Below, piece after piece: positions 1-6,767 of a DNA stretch of 6,801 nucleotides. The number at the start of each line of letters is the position of its first letter. Positions within the stretch are counted from its first letter, which is position 1. The position numbers and the translations under genes are program-made. The notes under the pieces are model-generated. The model made no database searches, had not been told where the DNA came from, and saw nothing but the letters and a program-made list of their open reading frames with translations. Source of the DNA: Lysobacterales bacterium (GTDB lineage: Bacteria > Pseudomonadota > Gammaproteobacteria > Xanthomonadales > SZUA-36); NCBI GenBank assembly GCA_026193295.1, contig JAPHSB010000268.1, forward strand, positions 1 to 6,801, written 5' to 3'.

Positions 1-1
1 C

Positions 2-949
2 CTGGCCCACCGTCTCTTGACGGTTTCGGTTTTGACCGTCAGCGCCCTCGGCGTCAGCGTCGTCGCGCAGACCGCACTGGGCGGTATCCTGCTGCTGGTT
101 GTCGCCGGGTTGCTGCCATGGATCCTGCCCGTGGCGCTGGCGCTGGGCTGGCTGGTCGGACAGAACCTGCTGCTGGTGCTGGTGCTCCACAACATCCCGG
201 ACATCGCGTTCGCCGATGCGGCGTTGACGGGCGGCCTGTTCCTGGGGATTTCCGGGTTCGCGTTCATGACCGGCATGATCGCTCTGCGTCAGCACGCCGC
301 CCGGGACGAGCTGAGAAAGGTAAACTCTGAATTGCGTGCGACGCAGGCATTGCTGGCCGACAACACCCGCATCGCGGAGCGGGTGCGCATCGCGCGTGAA
401 CTCCATGACCTGGTGGGTCATCACCTGACGGCCCTCACCCTCAACCTTGAAGTCGCGACCCACCTGGTCGAGGGCAAGGCGCTGGAGCACGTACAGCAGG
501 CGCATTCGCTGGCCAAGCTGCTGCTGGCCGATGTCCGCGAAGTCGTCAGCGAGATGCGACTGGATGACAAGGTCGACCTGGCGGCTGCCTTGCGCACGCT
601 GGTCAGCGGCACGCCGGAACCGAGGATTCACCTGGACCTGCCGTCAGCGCTGGCCCTGACCGACCCTGTGCGCGCCCAGGTGCTGCTGAGGTGCACGCAG
701 GAAATGATCACCAACAGCGTGCGCCACGCCCAGGCCAGCAATCTGTGGATCAGCTTGATGCACGATGACAAGGGCATGGCCCTGACGGCCCGTGATGACG
801 GCCGGGGTGTCGACGAGGTTGAGGTGGGTAACGGTCTCAATGGCATGGCCGAGCGCCTTCGGCAACTCGGCGGTGAATTGGATATAGAAACAAGCCCCGG
901 CGCTGGCTTTGCCTTGCGCGCGTGGATGCCCATGGAGGAATTGCGATGA
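2..949 (+). CDS. DesK/NarL-type membrane sensor histidine kinase (5' end cut by window)
   Basis: This is an inner-membrane sensor kinase that autophosphorylates on histidine and passes the phosphate to the regulator encoded immediately downstream. The frame is open to the window edge, so the TTG at 17 is probably not the true start and the N-terminus is missing. Bases 20-290 encode about three or four hydrophobic segments with very short loops, so no sizeable periplasmic sensor domain is visible. A charged helix (about 290-385) leads into the HisKA_3 dimerisation domain. Its phospho-acceptor His is at 404-406 in ELHDLVGHHL, which also shows the DxxxH pattern linked to phosphatase activity in this subfamily. 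The HATPase domain has an N-box Asn at 713-715, DDGRG at 794-808 and GNGL at 827-838, followed by the GMAERLRQLGG stretch typical of DesK-like kinases. The family call is firm; the signal is unknown. Confidence 0.93.
   Translation: MAHRLLTVSVLTVSALGVSVVAQTALGGILLLVVAGLLPWILPVALALGWLVGQNLLLVLVLHNIPDIAFADAALTGGLFLGISGFAFMTGMIALRQHAARDELRKVNSELRATQALLADNTRIAERVRIARELHDLVGHHLTALTLNLEVATHLVEGKALEHVQQAHSLAKLLLADVREVVSEMRLDDKVDLAAALRTLVSGTPEPRIHLDLPSALALTDPVRAQVLLRCTQEMITNSVRHAQASNLWISLMHDDKGMALTARDDGRGVDEVEVGNGLNGMAERLRQLGGELDIETSPGAGFALRAWMPMEELR
934..940 (+). promoter_or_regulatory. Ribosome binding site of the response regulator gene
   Basis: GGAGGAA lies 5 nt upstream of the ATG at 946, inside the last codons of the kinase gene. 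It decides between two possible starts: the in-frame ATG at 922 has no comparable site and would add eight residues (MDAHGGIA) before the typical receiver-domain start MIKVMLVDD. Confidence 0.8.
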
Positions 950-1587
950 TCAAGGTGATGTTGGTAGACGATCAGAACCTGGTGCGGAAAGGCGTGCGCA
1001 GCCTGTTGGAATTGTCCGCTGAGATCGAGGTGGTCGCCGAAGCGGTGGACGGGGCGGAGGCGATCCGGACGATCCCGGAGGTCAATCCCGACGTTGTTTT
1101 GCTGGACATGCGCATGCCGGGGTTGTCTGGACTGGACGTGCTGCGCGATCTGGCAGGAAAAGGCACGCTGCCCCCGACCATCATCCTGACCACCTTCGAC
1201 GACGACGAGCTGGTGCTTGCCGGAATCCAGTCCGGGGCGCGCGGTTACCTGCTGAAAGACGTTGCGCTCGCCGACCTGGTCAACGCGATAAAGACCGTTG
1301 CAGAAGGCGGGTCGATCGTCAAGCCGGCGGTGACACAGCGGTTGCTGAAAGGGCTGGAGCATCTGCAAAACCAGTTTTCCAGCCTGGATCAGCCGGACCC
1401 GTTGACCGAGCGGGAGACCGAAATCCTGCGGCTGATGGCCGGGGGCTACAGCAACAAGGAAATCGCCAACTCACTGGGCGTGGCGGAGGGCACCGTGAAA
1501 AACCACGTGTCCAACATCCTGTCGAAAATGGGGGTGCGCGACCGGACCCGCGCCGTACTCAAGGCTTTCGAACTCGGTCAAATTTGA
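946..1587 (+). CDS. NarL/LuxR-family response regulator
   Basis: This is a 213-residue DNA-binding response regulator, the usual length for the NarL/DesR/LiaR family. The receiver domain (residues 1-120) has the acidic pair Asp8-Asp9, the phospho-acceptor Asp54 in LLDMRMPG, the conserved Thr82 and Lys104 in YLLKD. After a linker, a LuxR-type helix-turn-helix (about 150-213) begins LTERETEILRLMAGG and carries the recognition-helix region GVAEGTVKNHVSNILSKMG. All key residues are intact. The ATG overlaps the kinase stop codon (ATGA at 946-949), so the two are translationally coupled and form a cognate pair. It should bind DNA as a phosphorylated dimer. Its targets are not evident; the upstream locus and the divergent region at 3047-3191 are candidates only. 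The gene ends 13 nt before the end of the convergent PspB-like gene. Confidence 0.95.
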   Translation: MIKVMLVDDQNLVRKGVRSLLELSAEIEVVAEAVDGAEAIRTIPEVNPDVVLLDMRMPGLSGLDVLRDLAGKGTLPPTIILTTFDDDELVLAGIQSGARGYLLKDVALADLVNAIKTVAEGGSIVKPAVTQRLLKGLEHLQNQFSSLDQPDPLTERETEILRLMAGGYSNKEIANSLGVAEGTVKNHVSNILSKMGVRDRTRAVLKAFELGQI

Positions 1588-1600
1588 TCGAGGAGGGATA

Positions 1601-1840
1601 TCAGCCGGCTTTATCGAGGCTGTCGAACTGGCGCTTGAGGTCTTCCTTGTTGTCGGTGACGATCCGTTCGAGGGTCTCGACCCGCGCGCGAAGGTCGGAG
1701 TCCAGGGCATCGAGGCGCCGCGCCAGCTGTTCCAGCGCGTCGCGGTCGGGTGCGGCCTGGCGAGCCTTGATGTGGTGCCTCCAGGCCTCGCCGGCGACCG
1801 CGGCGATCACGATCAATACAATGGCGGTCCACATGCTCAT
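1601..1840 (-). CDS. PspB-like small inner-membrane protein
   Basis: This 79-residue protein has one N-terminal membrane segment (about residues 4-17), a basic stretch (RHHIKAR, 21-27) and then a long amphipathic, coiled-coil-prone helix (about 33-78). The length, the membrane-then-coil layout and the segment RARVETLERIVTD (51-63) resemble phage shock protein B, where a similar RIxxLESIL segment occurs. In the Psp system PspB sits in the inner membrane with PspC and relieves PspF inhibition by PspA. No pspA, pspC or pspF is present in this window, so a Psp role is inference. The ATG at 1840 is supported by AGAGGAG (complement of 1850-1856), 9 nt upstream. The gene lies on the same strand as and 111 nt downstream of the deacylase gene, and converges on the response regulator gene. 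It could instead be an unrelated small coiled-coil membrane protein. Confidence 0.66.
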   Translation of the reverse strand: MSMWTAIVLIVIAAVAGEAWRHHIKARQAAPDRDALEQLARRLDALDSDLRARVETLERIVTDNKEDLKRQFDSLDKAG

Positions 1841-1951
1841 GAAGCTCTACTCCTCTGATCCACTGTCGACATATTTGGGCATTCCGTGCCCCGCGCGCCA
1901 GTGACATTAGTCATGCCGGCGGCCGAGCTCGCGAAGAAAATACGCGGTCAG
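1841..1951 (-). promoter_or_regulatory. Intergenic spacer upstream of the PspB-like gene with a small inverted repeat
   Basis: This 111-nt gap separates the deacylase stop codon from the PspB-like start on the minus strand. It contains a perfect inverted repeat, GGGCA (1877-1881) and TGCCC (1887-1891), with a 5-nt loop. It is not followed by a run of T on the minus strand, so it does not look like an intrinsic terminator; it could be an operator or a transcript hairpin. I looked for a sigma-54 promoter, as psp genes often have one. A TGGCGCG-GGGCACG stretch on the minus strand has GG and GC about 10 nt apart rather than 12, so it does not fit. No convincing sigma-70 promoter is visible. Confidence 0.3.
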
Positions 1952-3046
1952 TCACCCTGAGCTCGGGCTGTCGGATCGCTCCATGCCTTCCGGCAGCGGA
2001 TCGATTCCCGTCACTTCCTCGTTGTCCTCGAAGTGAATCCGCTCCATCAGGTAACACAGGCAGTCCTGCTGAATCACGCGGCGGTCCTGCGTGAGCATCG
2101 ACGGCATCACGTCGCGGCTGGTGCGCACCTCGCCCTGGTCGAAGCGGAAATAGGAATCCGTGACCTCCAGCCCCTCGGTATCGACTGCGACCAGCGGCGA
2201 TGCCGTGCCGTTGCGCAGGTCGCCGATCGAAGTGCCGGCCGGCAGTTCGCAGAAATTGAACTGATCGAGGTTTTCCCGAAACGCCAGCTGGGCGGGCACC
2301 CGCCCGAATCCAAACAGCACGTCATCGCGTACCGTGACCGTGGCGACCATGTGGAACAGGTGCACCGCGTCGGCATCGACCGGCGTGAGCGGGATTTCCT
2401 CGAGGTGCAGGCAGGCCTCGAGAAAAGCCAGGCTGTGGTCCGTGCCGTGGGTCTCCCCGGCCTGGCCGCACTCGAGGGTGAGCGAAGGACAGAACTCCGA
2501 CATCGAGTGCGAGAGGGTGCCGCCCGGCATCGTGAAATAGACTACCTTGGATGAAAACAGGGAGGCCAGCCGCAGATAATCGGACCGGATCCGGTTGACG
2601 GCCGCATAATGCGGATTGAGCCCGGTGTTGTTATGCACATCGATGCAAGCCAGAGGCCGAAGTTGCAGCAGCCGGTCGTGGATACGGCGGAACAATCCGG
2701 CGTATTCCGGGTCCACACCATTACCGCCGGGCCAGCAGCGGTTGAAATCCGGCTGTTCGTCGAGCCGGCGTAACCGGTGTTTCGCCGCCAGCGGGTTGCC
2801 CACGAGGATGACCAGTGTGCGTGGCAGTTCGTCATGCTGGTAATGACTTTTCAGGAGGCGCTGCACGGCCTCCCAGCCGGTGATCTCATTGCCGTGTTGC
2901 AGAACGGACACGACCAGCGGCTGTTCCCGCTGACCGCGCAGCGTGATCAGCGTGGGTCCCCGCAAATGCTGGTGGAGCGCGGAGGCCGGGCACTCCAGCA
3001 GTCCTGCTGGCAGGTGGTCGAGCTCGATCAGTTCCGGTGCGGCCAT
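1952..3046 (-). CDS. Succinylglutamate desuccinylase/aspartoacylase-family (M14-like) zinc deacylase
   Basis: This is a 364-residue metal-dependent amide hydrolase of the AstE/AspA family, which cleaves N-acyl groups from amino acids. The zinc-ligand motif HGNE is at residues 51-54 (His51, Glu54) and the third ligand is His138 in DVHNNTG. The substrate-binding Asn-Arg pair is in DFNRCWPGG (N102-R103), and the likely catalytic Glu is Glu192 in LECGQAG. Residues from about 225 onward form the usual beta-rich C-terminal domain. There is no signal peptide, so it should act in the cytoplasm. The ATG at 3046 is the only ATG, GTG or TTG after the in-frame stop at 3092-3094, although the Shine-Dalgarno match is weak. 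No arginine-succinyltransferase (ast) genes are nearby, so the substrate cannot be assigned and the symbol astE is not warranted. It is transcribed divergently from the ABC operon, possibly together with the PspB-like gene. Confidence 0.88.
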   Translation of the reverse strand: MAAPELIELDHLPAGLLECPASALHQHLRGPTLITLRGQREQPLVVSVLQHGNEITGWEAVQRLLKSHYQHDELPRTLVILVGNPLAAKHRLRRLDEQPDFNRCWPGGNGVDPEYAGLFRRIHDRLLQLRPLACIDVHNNTGLNPHYAAVNRIRSDYLRLASLFSSKVVYFTMPGGTLSHSMSEFCPSLTLECGQAGETHGTDHSLAFLEACLHLEEIPLTPVDADAVHLFHMVATVTVRDDVLFGFGRVPAQLAFRENLDQFNFCELPAGTSIGDLRNGTASPLVAVDTEGLEVTDSYFRFDQGEVRTSRDVMPSMLTQDRRVIQQDCLCYLMERIHFEDNEEVTGIDPLPEGMERSDSPSSG

Positions 3047-3070
3047 GGGGTCCGTGAGTTTGCGTAACGT

Positions 3071-3143
3071 CGGGTGGCGGCCAAGATACCGCTATTGAAA
3101 CCGCGAAGAAAGGGCGGGCTTGAAATTACGGGTGGCCGGCCAG
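3071..3143. repeat. Near-identical direct repeat with TGGC/GCCA symmetry
   Basis: CGGGTGGCGGCCAAG (3071-3085) and CGGGTGGCCGGCCAG (3129-3143) differ by one inserted C and one extra A, and their starts lie 58 nt apart. Each contains an inverted repeat: TGGC-G-GCCA in the first (3075-3083) and the perfect palindrome TGGCCGGCCA in the second (3133-3142). Two copies between divergent genes would suit an operator pair. However, GGCC-rich words are common in GC-rich DNA, so chance is a real possibility. Confidence 0.35.
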
Positions 3144-3180
3144 AAATTGCGGCAGGAATCTTAAAGCACAAGCACCTTGC

Positions 3181-3185
3181 GAGGG
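3181..3185 (+). promoter_or_regulatory. Ribosome binding site of the ABC ATPase gene
   Basis: GAGGG ends 6 nt before the ATG at 3192. This favours that start over the in-frame ATG at 3186 and the TTG at 3177, both of which would overlap or precede the site. Confidence 0.6.
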
Positions 3186-3191
3186 ATGCCG

Positions 3192-4124
3192 ATGAGTGAG
3201 TTGAGGATAGAGGCGAGACAGCTGTGCAAGAACTACGGCAGCCTCGTCGCCGTGGACCAATTGAGTTTCGAGGTCGGGACCGGTGAGGTGCTCGGTTTTC
3301 TGGGCCCCAATGGAGCCGGCAAGTCGACCACCATGAAGATGCTGACCGGCTTTCTGGCCCCCAGTTCGGGTACGGCCTTGATCAACGGGCACGACATCGT
3401 GACCGATTCCCTGGCGGCACGGCGCTGCATCGGCTACCTGCCGGAGGGGGCGCCCAGTTACGGCGAAATGACCGTCAGGGCTTTTCTCGAATTCGTGGCC
3501 CGGGCCCGTGGCTTCGCCGGCAAGCGCGCGCTGAACGCGGCTGGGGCCGCCATCGAGCGCCTGAACCTGCAGGGCGTGGTCGAGCAGCCCATCGAGACGC
3601 TGTCCAAGGGTTTCAAACGCCGCGTTGGGCTGGCTCAGTCCATCATCCACGACCCGCAGGTACTGATCCTGGACGAACCGACAGACGGCCTGGACCCCAA
3701 TCAGAAGCACGAGGTCAGGCACCTGATCCGTGACATGGCGGAGGAGAAAATCATTGTCATTTCCACCCACTTGCTGGAGGAAGTACACGCCGTGTGCAAC
3801 CGGGCGATGATCATTGCCGACGGCCGCTTGCTGGTTGATGACACACCGGCCGGCCTGATCGCCCGGTCGCGCTACCACGACGCGGTTACGCTGGTGGTCG
3901 AACAGCCGGAGCGCGTCGCCAGCGTGCTCAGCGAGTTGCCCCAGGCCCGCAAGGTCGAGCTTCGAGAGGGCGAACTCACCGTATTTCCGGCGCCGGGCCA
4001 GCGTTTGTTCGAGGTCGTTTCCGACACGGTGCGTGAAAACCGCTGGGCGGTCGCCGAATTACGGCTGGAGGCAGGCCGGCTGGACGAAGTATTCCGCCAG
4101 ATCACGCGCGGGGAGGTGTCCTGA
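3192..4124 (+). CDS. GldA-like ABC transporter ATP-binding protein
   Basis: This 310-residue cytoplasmic ATPase should power the permease encoded next to it. From the ATG at 3192, Walker A is GPNGAGKST (38-46), the signature is LSKGFKRRVGLAQ (137-149) in place of LSGGQ, Walker B with catalytic Glu is LILDEPTDGLDP (158-169), and the switch His is His193 in STHLLEE. The Q-loop position reads GYLPEGAPSYGEMT (81-94), with Glu85 where most ABC ATPases have Gln; I recall this YLPE form as usual in GldA-type proteins. About 90 residues after the core form a C-terminal extension, also typical of exporters that pair with an ABC-2 permease. All catalytic motifs are intact. The stop codon shares one base with the permease start (TGATG), indicating coupled translation. 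The substrate cannot be read from the sequence. Confidence 0.92.
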   Translation: MSELRIEARQLCKNYGSLVAVDQLSFEVGTGEVLGFLGPNGAGKSTTMKMLTGFLAPSSGTALINGHDIVTDSLAARRCIGYLPEGAPSYGEMTVRAFLEFVARARGFAGKRALNAAGAAIERLNLQGVVEQPIETLSKGFKRRVGLAQSIIHDPQVLILDEPTDGLDPNQKHEVRHLIRDMAEEKIIVISTHLLEEVHAVCNRAMIIADGRLLVDDTPAGLIARSRYHDAVTLVVEQPERVASVLSELPQARKVELREGELTVFPAPGQRLFEVVSDTVRENRWAVAELRLEAGRLDEVFRQITRGEVS

Positions 4125-4870
4125 TGAGCAACTTCACCAGCCCGGTATCGAATGTCCTGCGGCGTGAGTTGGCCGGCTATTTCGCCACGCCGGTCGCCTG
4201 GGTGTTTATCGTGATTTTCCTGGTCATGGCCGCTGCGTTCACGTTTTACATCGGCGCCTTCTATGACCGCGGCATCGCGGATCTCGACCCGTTTTTCACC
4301 TTCCATCCCTGGCTGTACCTGTTCCTGGTGCCGGCCATGGCCATGCGCCTGTGGGCCGAGGAACGCCGCTCGGGCACCATCGAGCTGCTGCTCACCCTGC
4401 CGGTGACGCTGTGGCAGGCGGTCCTGGGCAAGTTCCTGGCGGCCTGGCTGTTCGTCGGCCTGGCGCTGCTGCTGACGTTCCCCGTATGGCTCACCGTCAA
4501 CTACCTGGGTGATCCCGACAATGGCGTCATCGCGGCCGGCTACATCGGCAGCTGGCTGATGGCAGGCGGTTTCCTGGCGATCGGCTGCTGCATGTCGGCG
4601 GTGACCCGCAACCAGGTGGTGGCGTTCATCCTGTCGGTGGTGGTGTGTTTCGGCTTCCTGGTCAGCGGACTGCCCATGGTCATGGACCTGTTTTCGTCGT
4701 GGGCGCCCCAGCCGCTGCTCGACGCGATCGCGGAGTTCAGTTTCCTGGCGCACTTTTCGACGATTTCCCGCGGTGTGATCGACCTGCGTGACCTGGTCTA
4801 CTTCGCGCTGGTGATGGTCGTCTGGCTGCTGGCCAACACCATGGTCCTTGAAATGAAAAAAGCGGATTAG
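4124..4870 (+). CDS. GldF-like ABC-2 type permease
   Basis: This 248-residue inner-membrane permease has six predicted membrane segments, at roughly residues 22-45, 57-77, 99-125, 136-160, 165-188 and 222-243. The cytoplasmic segment MRLWAEERRSGTIELLLTLPV (positions 74-94) matches the EExxxGTxExLLxxP coupling-helix motif of the ABC-2 family, where the ATPase docks. It is shorter than bacterial exporters with a large periplasmic loop and matches the compact GldF type. A strong Shine-Dalgarno (GGGAGGT, 4111-4117) lies in the end of the ATPase gene. The order ATPase, permease, GldG-like protein is the standard order for this cassette. Related ABC-2 permeases include NosY, but no nos genes are present here. 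As a single permease gene, it probably works as a homodimer. Confidence 0.9.
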   Translation: MSNFTSPVSNVLRRELAGYFATPVAWVFIVIFLVMAAAFTFYIGAFYDRGIADLDPFFTFHPWLYLFLVPAMAMRLWAEERRSGTIELLLTLPVTLWQAVLGKFLAAWLFVGLALLLTFPVWLTVNYLGDPDNGVIAAGYIGSWLMAGGFLAIGCCMSAVTRNQVVAFILSVVVCFGFLVSGLPMVMDLFSSWAPQPLLDAIAEFSFLAHFSTISRGVIDLRDLVYFALVMVVWLLANTMVLEMKKAD

Positions 4871-4880
4871 GGGTTCAGAA

Positions 4881-6767
4881 ATGCAGAAAAAATCCATTTA
4901 TTCGCTGGGATCGCTGGCTCTGCTGCTGGTGCTTTTCGTTGCCATCAACATGCTGTCGGGCAGCCTGCTGCGGGGCCTGCGATTCGACCTGACGGAAAAC
5001 CAGCTGTTCACGCTGAGCGATGGCACGCGCAACGTGCTCGCAAGCCTGCAGGAGCCGGTCACCCTGTACTTCTACTTCTCGCAGGCGAGCAGCAGGGACA
5101 TACCCCAGGTGCGCAGTTACGCGAAGCGCGTCGACGAGCTGCTGCAGGAGATCGAGAACCACGCCGCGGGCAAGCTGACGGTGCGCCGCGTCGATCCGGC
5201 GCCCTTTTCCGAGGAAGAGGACCAGGCCGCGGCGCTCGGTTTACAGGCGGCGCCGGTCGGGGCGGCCGGCGAGTCGCTGTACCTCGGGATCGCCGGAAGC
5301 AATAGCCTGGACGACATGCAGGTCATGCCGTTTCTGCAGCCGTCCAAGGAGAAGTTTCTCGAATACGACCTGGCCAAGATGATCTCGACGCTGGGCAACC
5401 CGGAGCGCAAGAAGCTGGGATTGCTTTCAACGCTATCGATGCAGCCGGGCTGGGATCCCGCAACGCAGGGCATGCGGCCGGCCTGGGTGATCTACGAGCA
5501 GCTGGATCAATTGTTCGATATAGAACAGATAGACGCGAAAACTGGTGAGCTGCCGCAGGATCTGGACGTGTTGATGCTGGTGCATCCCCGGAACCTGGAT
5601 TCGAACCTGCTGTACGGCGTCGAGCAGTTCGTGCTGGGCGGAGGCCGCCTGATTGCGTTCCTGGACCCGGTGGCCGAGTCGGACCAGGGTGATCCCAACG
5701 ATCCCATGGCCAGGATGCAGGCCGGTAGTTCCTCGGGTCTCGGGTCGCTGCTTGCCGCCTGGGGTGTCGGATACGATCCCGCGCGCGCCGTGGGCGACGT
5801 GCAATACGGCGTCGGCAATGCGGGGACGCGGCACATTGGCATCTTGTCAGTGCCAGCAGCCGGCATGAATGAAAGCGACATCGTCAGCGCCGATCTGGAG
5901 GTCGTCAATTTCTCGTCGACCGGTTGGTTCGAACCGATCGAAGGCGCCGGCACGCGGTTTGATGCGCTGGTGCAGAGCAGTGAGAACGCTGCCTCCATGG
6001 ACGCTTCCCGGCTGCGCTTCCTGAGTAATCCGGCGACCTTGCTGGAGGGCTTCAATCCCAGCGGCGATCGCTTCGCCCTGGCCGTGCGCGTGGCGGGCCC
6101 CGCGGCGGCCTCGATCGAGGCGCCGGAAGGCTATGCCGATCGCCACCTCGCCGAATCCGTCGTGGCGGGCATCAACGTGCTGCTGTTCGCGGACACGGAC
6201 GTGCTGACCGACCGCATGTGGGTGCAGCGCCAGCCGTTCTTTGGCCAGGACATCGTCTCCGCGTTCGCTGACAACGGCACGCTTGCCGTCAACGCGGTCG
6301 ACAACATGCTGGGTAACCGCGACCTGATCAGCATCCGCACGCGGGCGAATTCAGCCCGGCCGTTCACCCGCGTCGACGAGTTGCGCGTGGCGGCCGAGCA
6401 AACCTACCGGGCGACCGAGGAGGGTCTGCAACAGGAACTGGAAGAAACCGAACGCCGTTTGAGTGACCTGCAGGCCGCCAAGGGCGAGGGCGAGTTGACC
6501 ATCATCAGCGACGAGCAGCAGCAGGAAATCCAGCGCTTCATGGACCGCAGGCTGGAAATTCGCCGCGAACTGCGCCAGGTCCAGCATGATCTGCAAAGTG
6601 ATATCGACAGACTCGGCACGCGCCTCAAACTCATCAACATCGGGTTGGTTCCCCTGGCGGTGCTGGTGTTCGCGTTGATCTACGGGCTGCGGCGGCGGCG
6701 CCGGCAGGACCGGGCACATACGAGGCCGGGACCGGACCAGGCGCTGCAGGAGGTCAGCGGATTATGA
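4881..6767 (+). CDS. GldG-like ABC transporter accessory protein (ABC_transp_aux family)
   Basis: This 628-residue membrane-anchored protein is the large accessory subunit of the cassette. It has an N-terminal membrane anchor (about 8-29), then the family's hallmark start RFDLTENQLFTLSDGTRNVL (34-53), EPVTLYFYFS (58-67), DPAPFSEEEDQA (105-116) and the segment DLDVLMLVHPRNL (227-239) followed by GGGRLIAFLDP (253-263). Residues 428-490 hold INVLLFADTD and NAVDNMLGNRDLISIRTR. A charged coiled coil spans about 500-580, and a second membrane segment (about 586-603) is capped by RRRRR. This implies a large periplasmic body held by two anchors with short cytoplasmic tails. No catalytic motif is evident. 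The start at 4881 has AGGGG at 4869-4873, 10 nt after the permease stop. Family membership is clear; the biochemical role outside gliding bacteria is not established. Confidence 0.92.
   Translation: MQKKSIYSLGSLALLLVLFVAINMLSGSLLRGLRFDLTENQLFTLSDGTRNVLASLQEPVTLYFYFSQASSRDIPQVRSYAKRVDELLQEIENHAAGKLTVRRVDPAPFSEEEDQAAALGLQAAPVGAAGESLYLGIAGSNSLDDMQVMPFLQPSKEKFLEYDLAKMISTLGNPERKKLGLLSTLSMQPGWDPATQGMRPAWVIYEQLDQLFDIEQIDAKTGELPQDLDVLMLVHPRNLDSNLLYGVEQFVLGGGRLIAFLDPVAESDQGDPNDPMARMQAGSSSGLGSLLAAWGVGYDPARAVGDVQYGVGNAGTRHIGILSVPAAGMNESDIVSADLEVVNFSSTGWFEPIEGAGTRFDALVQSSENAASMDASRLRFLSNPATLLEGFNPSGDRFALAVRVAGPAAASIEAPEGYADRHLAESVVAGINVLLFADTDVLTDRMWVQRQPFFGQDIVSAFADNGTLAVNAVDNMLGNRDLISIRTRANSARPFTRVDELRVAAEQTYRATEEGLQQELEETERRLSDLQAAKGEGELTIISDEQQQEIQRFMDRRLEIRRELRQVQHDLQSDIDRLGTRLKLINIGLVPLAVLVFALIYGLRRRRRQDRAHTRPGPDQALQEVSGL

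Larger units (their letters stand above)
3047..3191. promoter_or_regulatory. Divergent intergenic control region between the deacylase gene and the ABC operon
   Basis: This 145-nt region must hold the start signals for the rightward ABC operon and probably also for the leftward deacylase gene. Two TTGAAA hexamers occur at 3095-3100 and 3120-3125 on the plus strand and resemble -35 boxes, but neither has a good -10 hexamer at 16-18 nt. On the minus strand TATCTT (complement of 3083-3088) is a weak -10 candidate. I therefore call the region regulatory by position only. It also contains the TGGC/GCCA near-repeat listed separately. Confidence 0.4.

Noticed and set aside
922..945. An earlier ATG start for the response regulator
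   Set aside because: It would add eight residues not typical of receiver domains, whereas the ATG at 946 has GGAGGAA at the right distance and overlaps the kinase stop codon.
628..1368. A 246-codon minus-strand open frame across the kinase/regulator junction
   Set aside because: Both plus-strand genes show intact family motifs over this span. The antisense product is low in recognisable structure and has no supporting start signal.
1588..1600. A bidirectional terminator between the convergent regulator and PspB-like genes
   Set aside because: Only 13 nt separate the stop codons, and no stem followed by a T-run is visible there. A terminator could lie inside either coding end, but I cannot see one.
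1880..1910. A sigma-54 promoter for the PspB-like gene
   Set aside because: The GG and GC elements on the minus strand are spaced about 10 nt instead of the required 12, and the -12 TTGC word is absent.
3126..3878. A 250-codon minus-strand open frame across the ABC ATPase gene
   Set aside because: It is antisense to the Walker A, signature and Walker B coding segments. Its composition is that of a shadow frame.
3872..4897. A 341-codon open frame on the minus strand across the permease gene
   Set aside because: It lies antisense to a clearly recognisable permease and the end of the ATPase. Its translation is rich in Gln, His, Arg and Asp with no membrane or domain logic, as expected of a shadow frame in GC-rich DNA.
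3192..6767. A nitrous-oxide reductase maturation transporter (NosF/NosY)
   Set aside because: No nosD, nosZ or nosL genes are present, and a GldG-like gene follows the permease, which fits the GldAFG arrangement instead.
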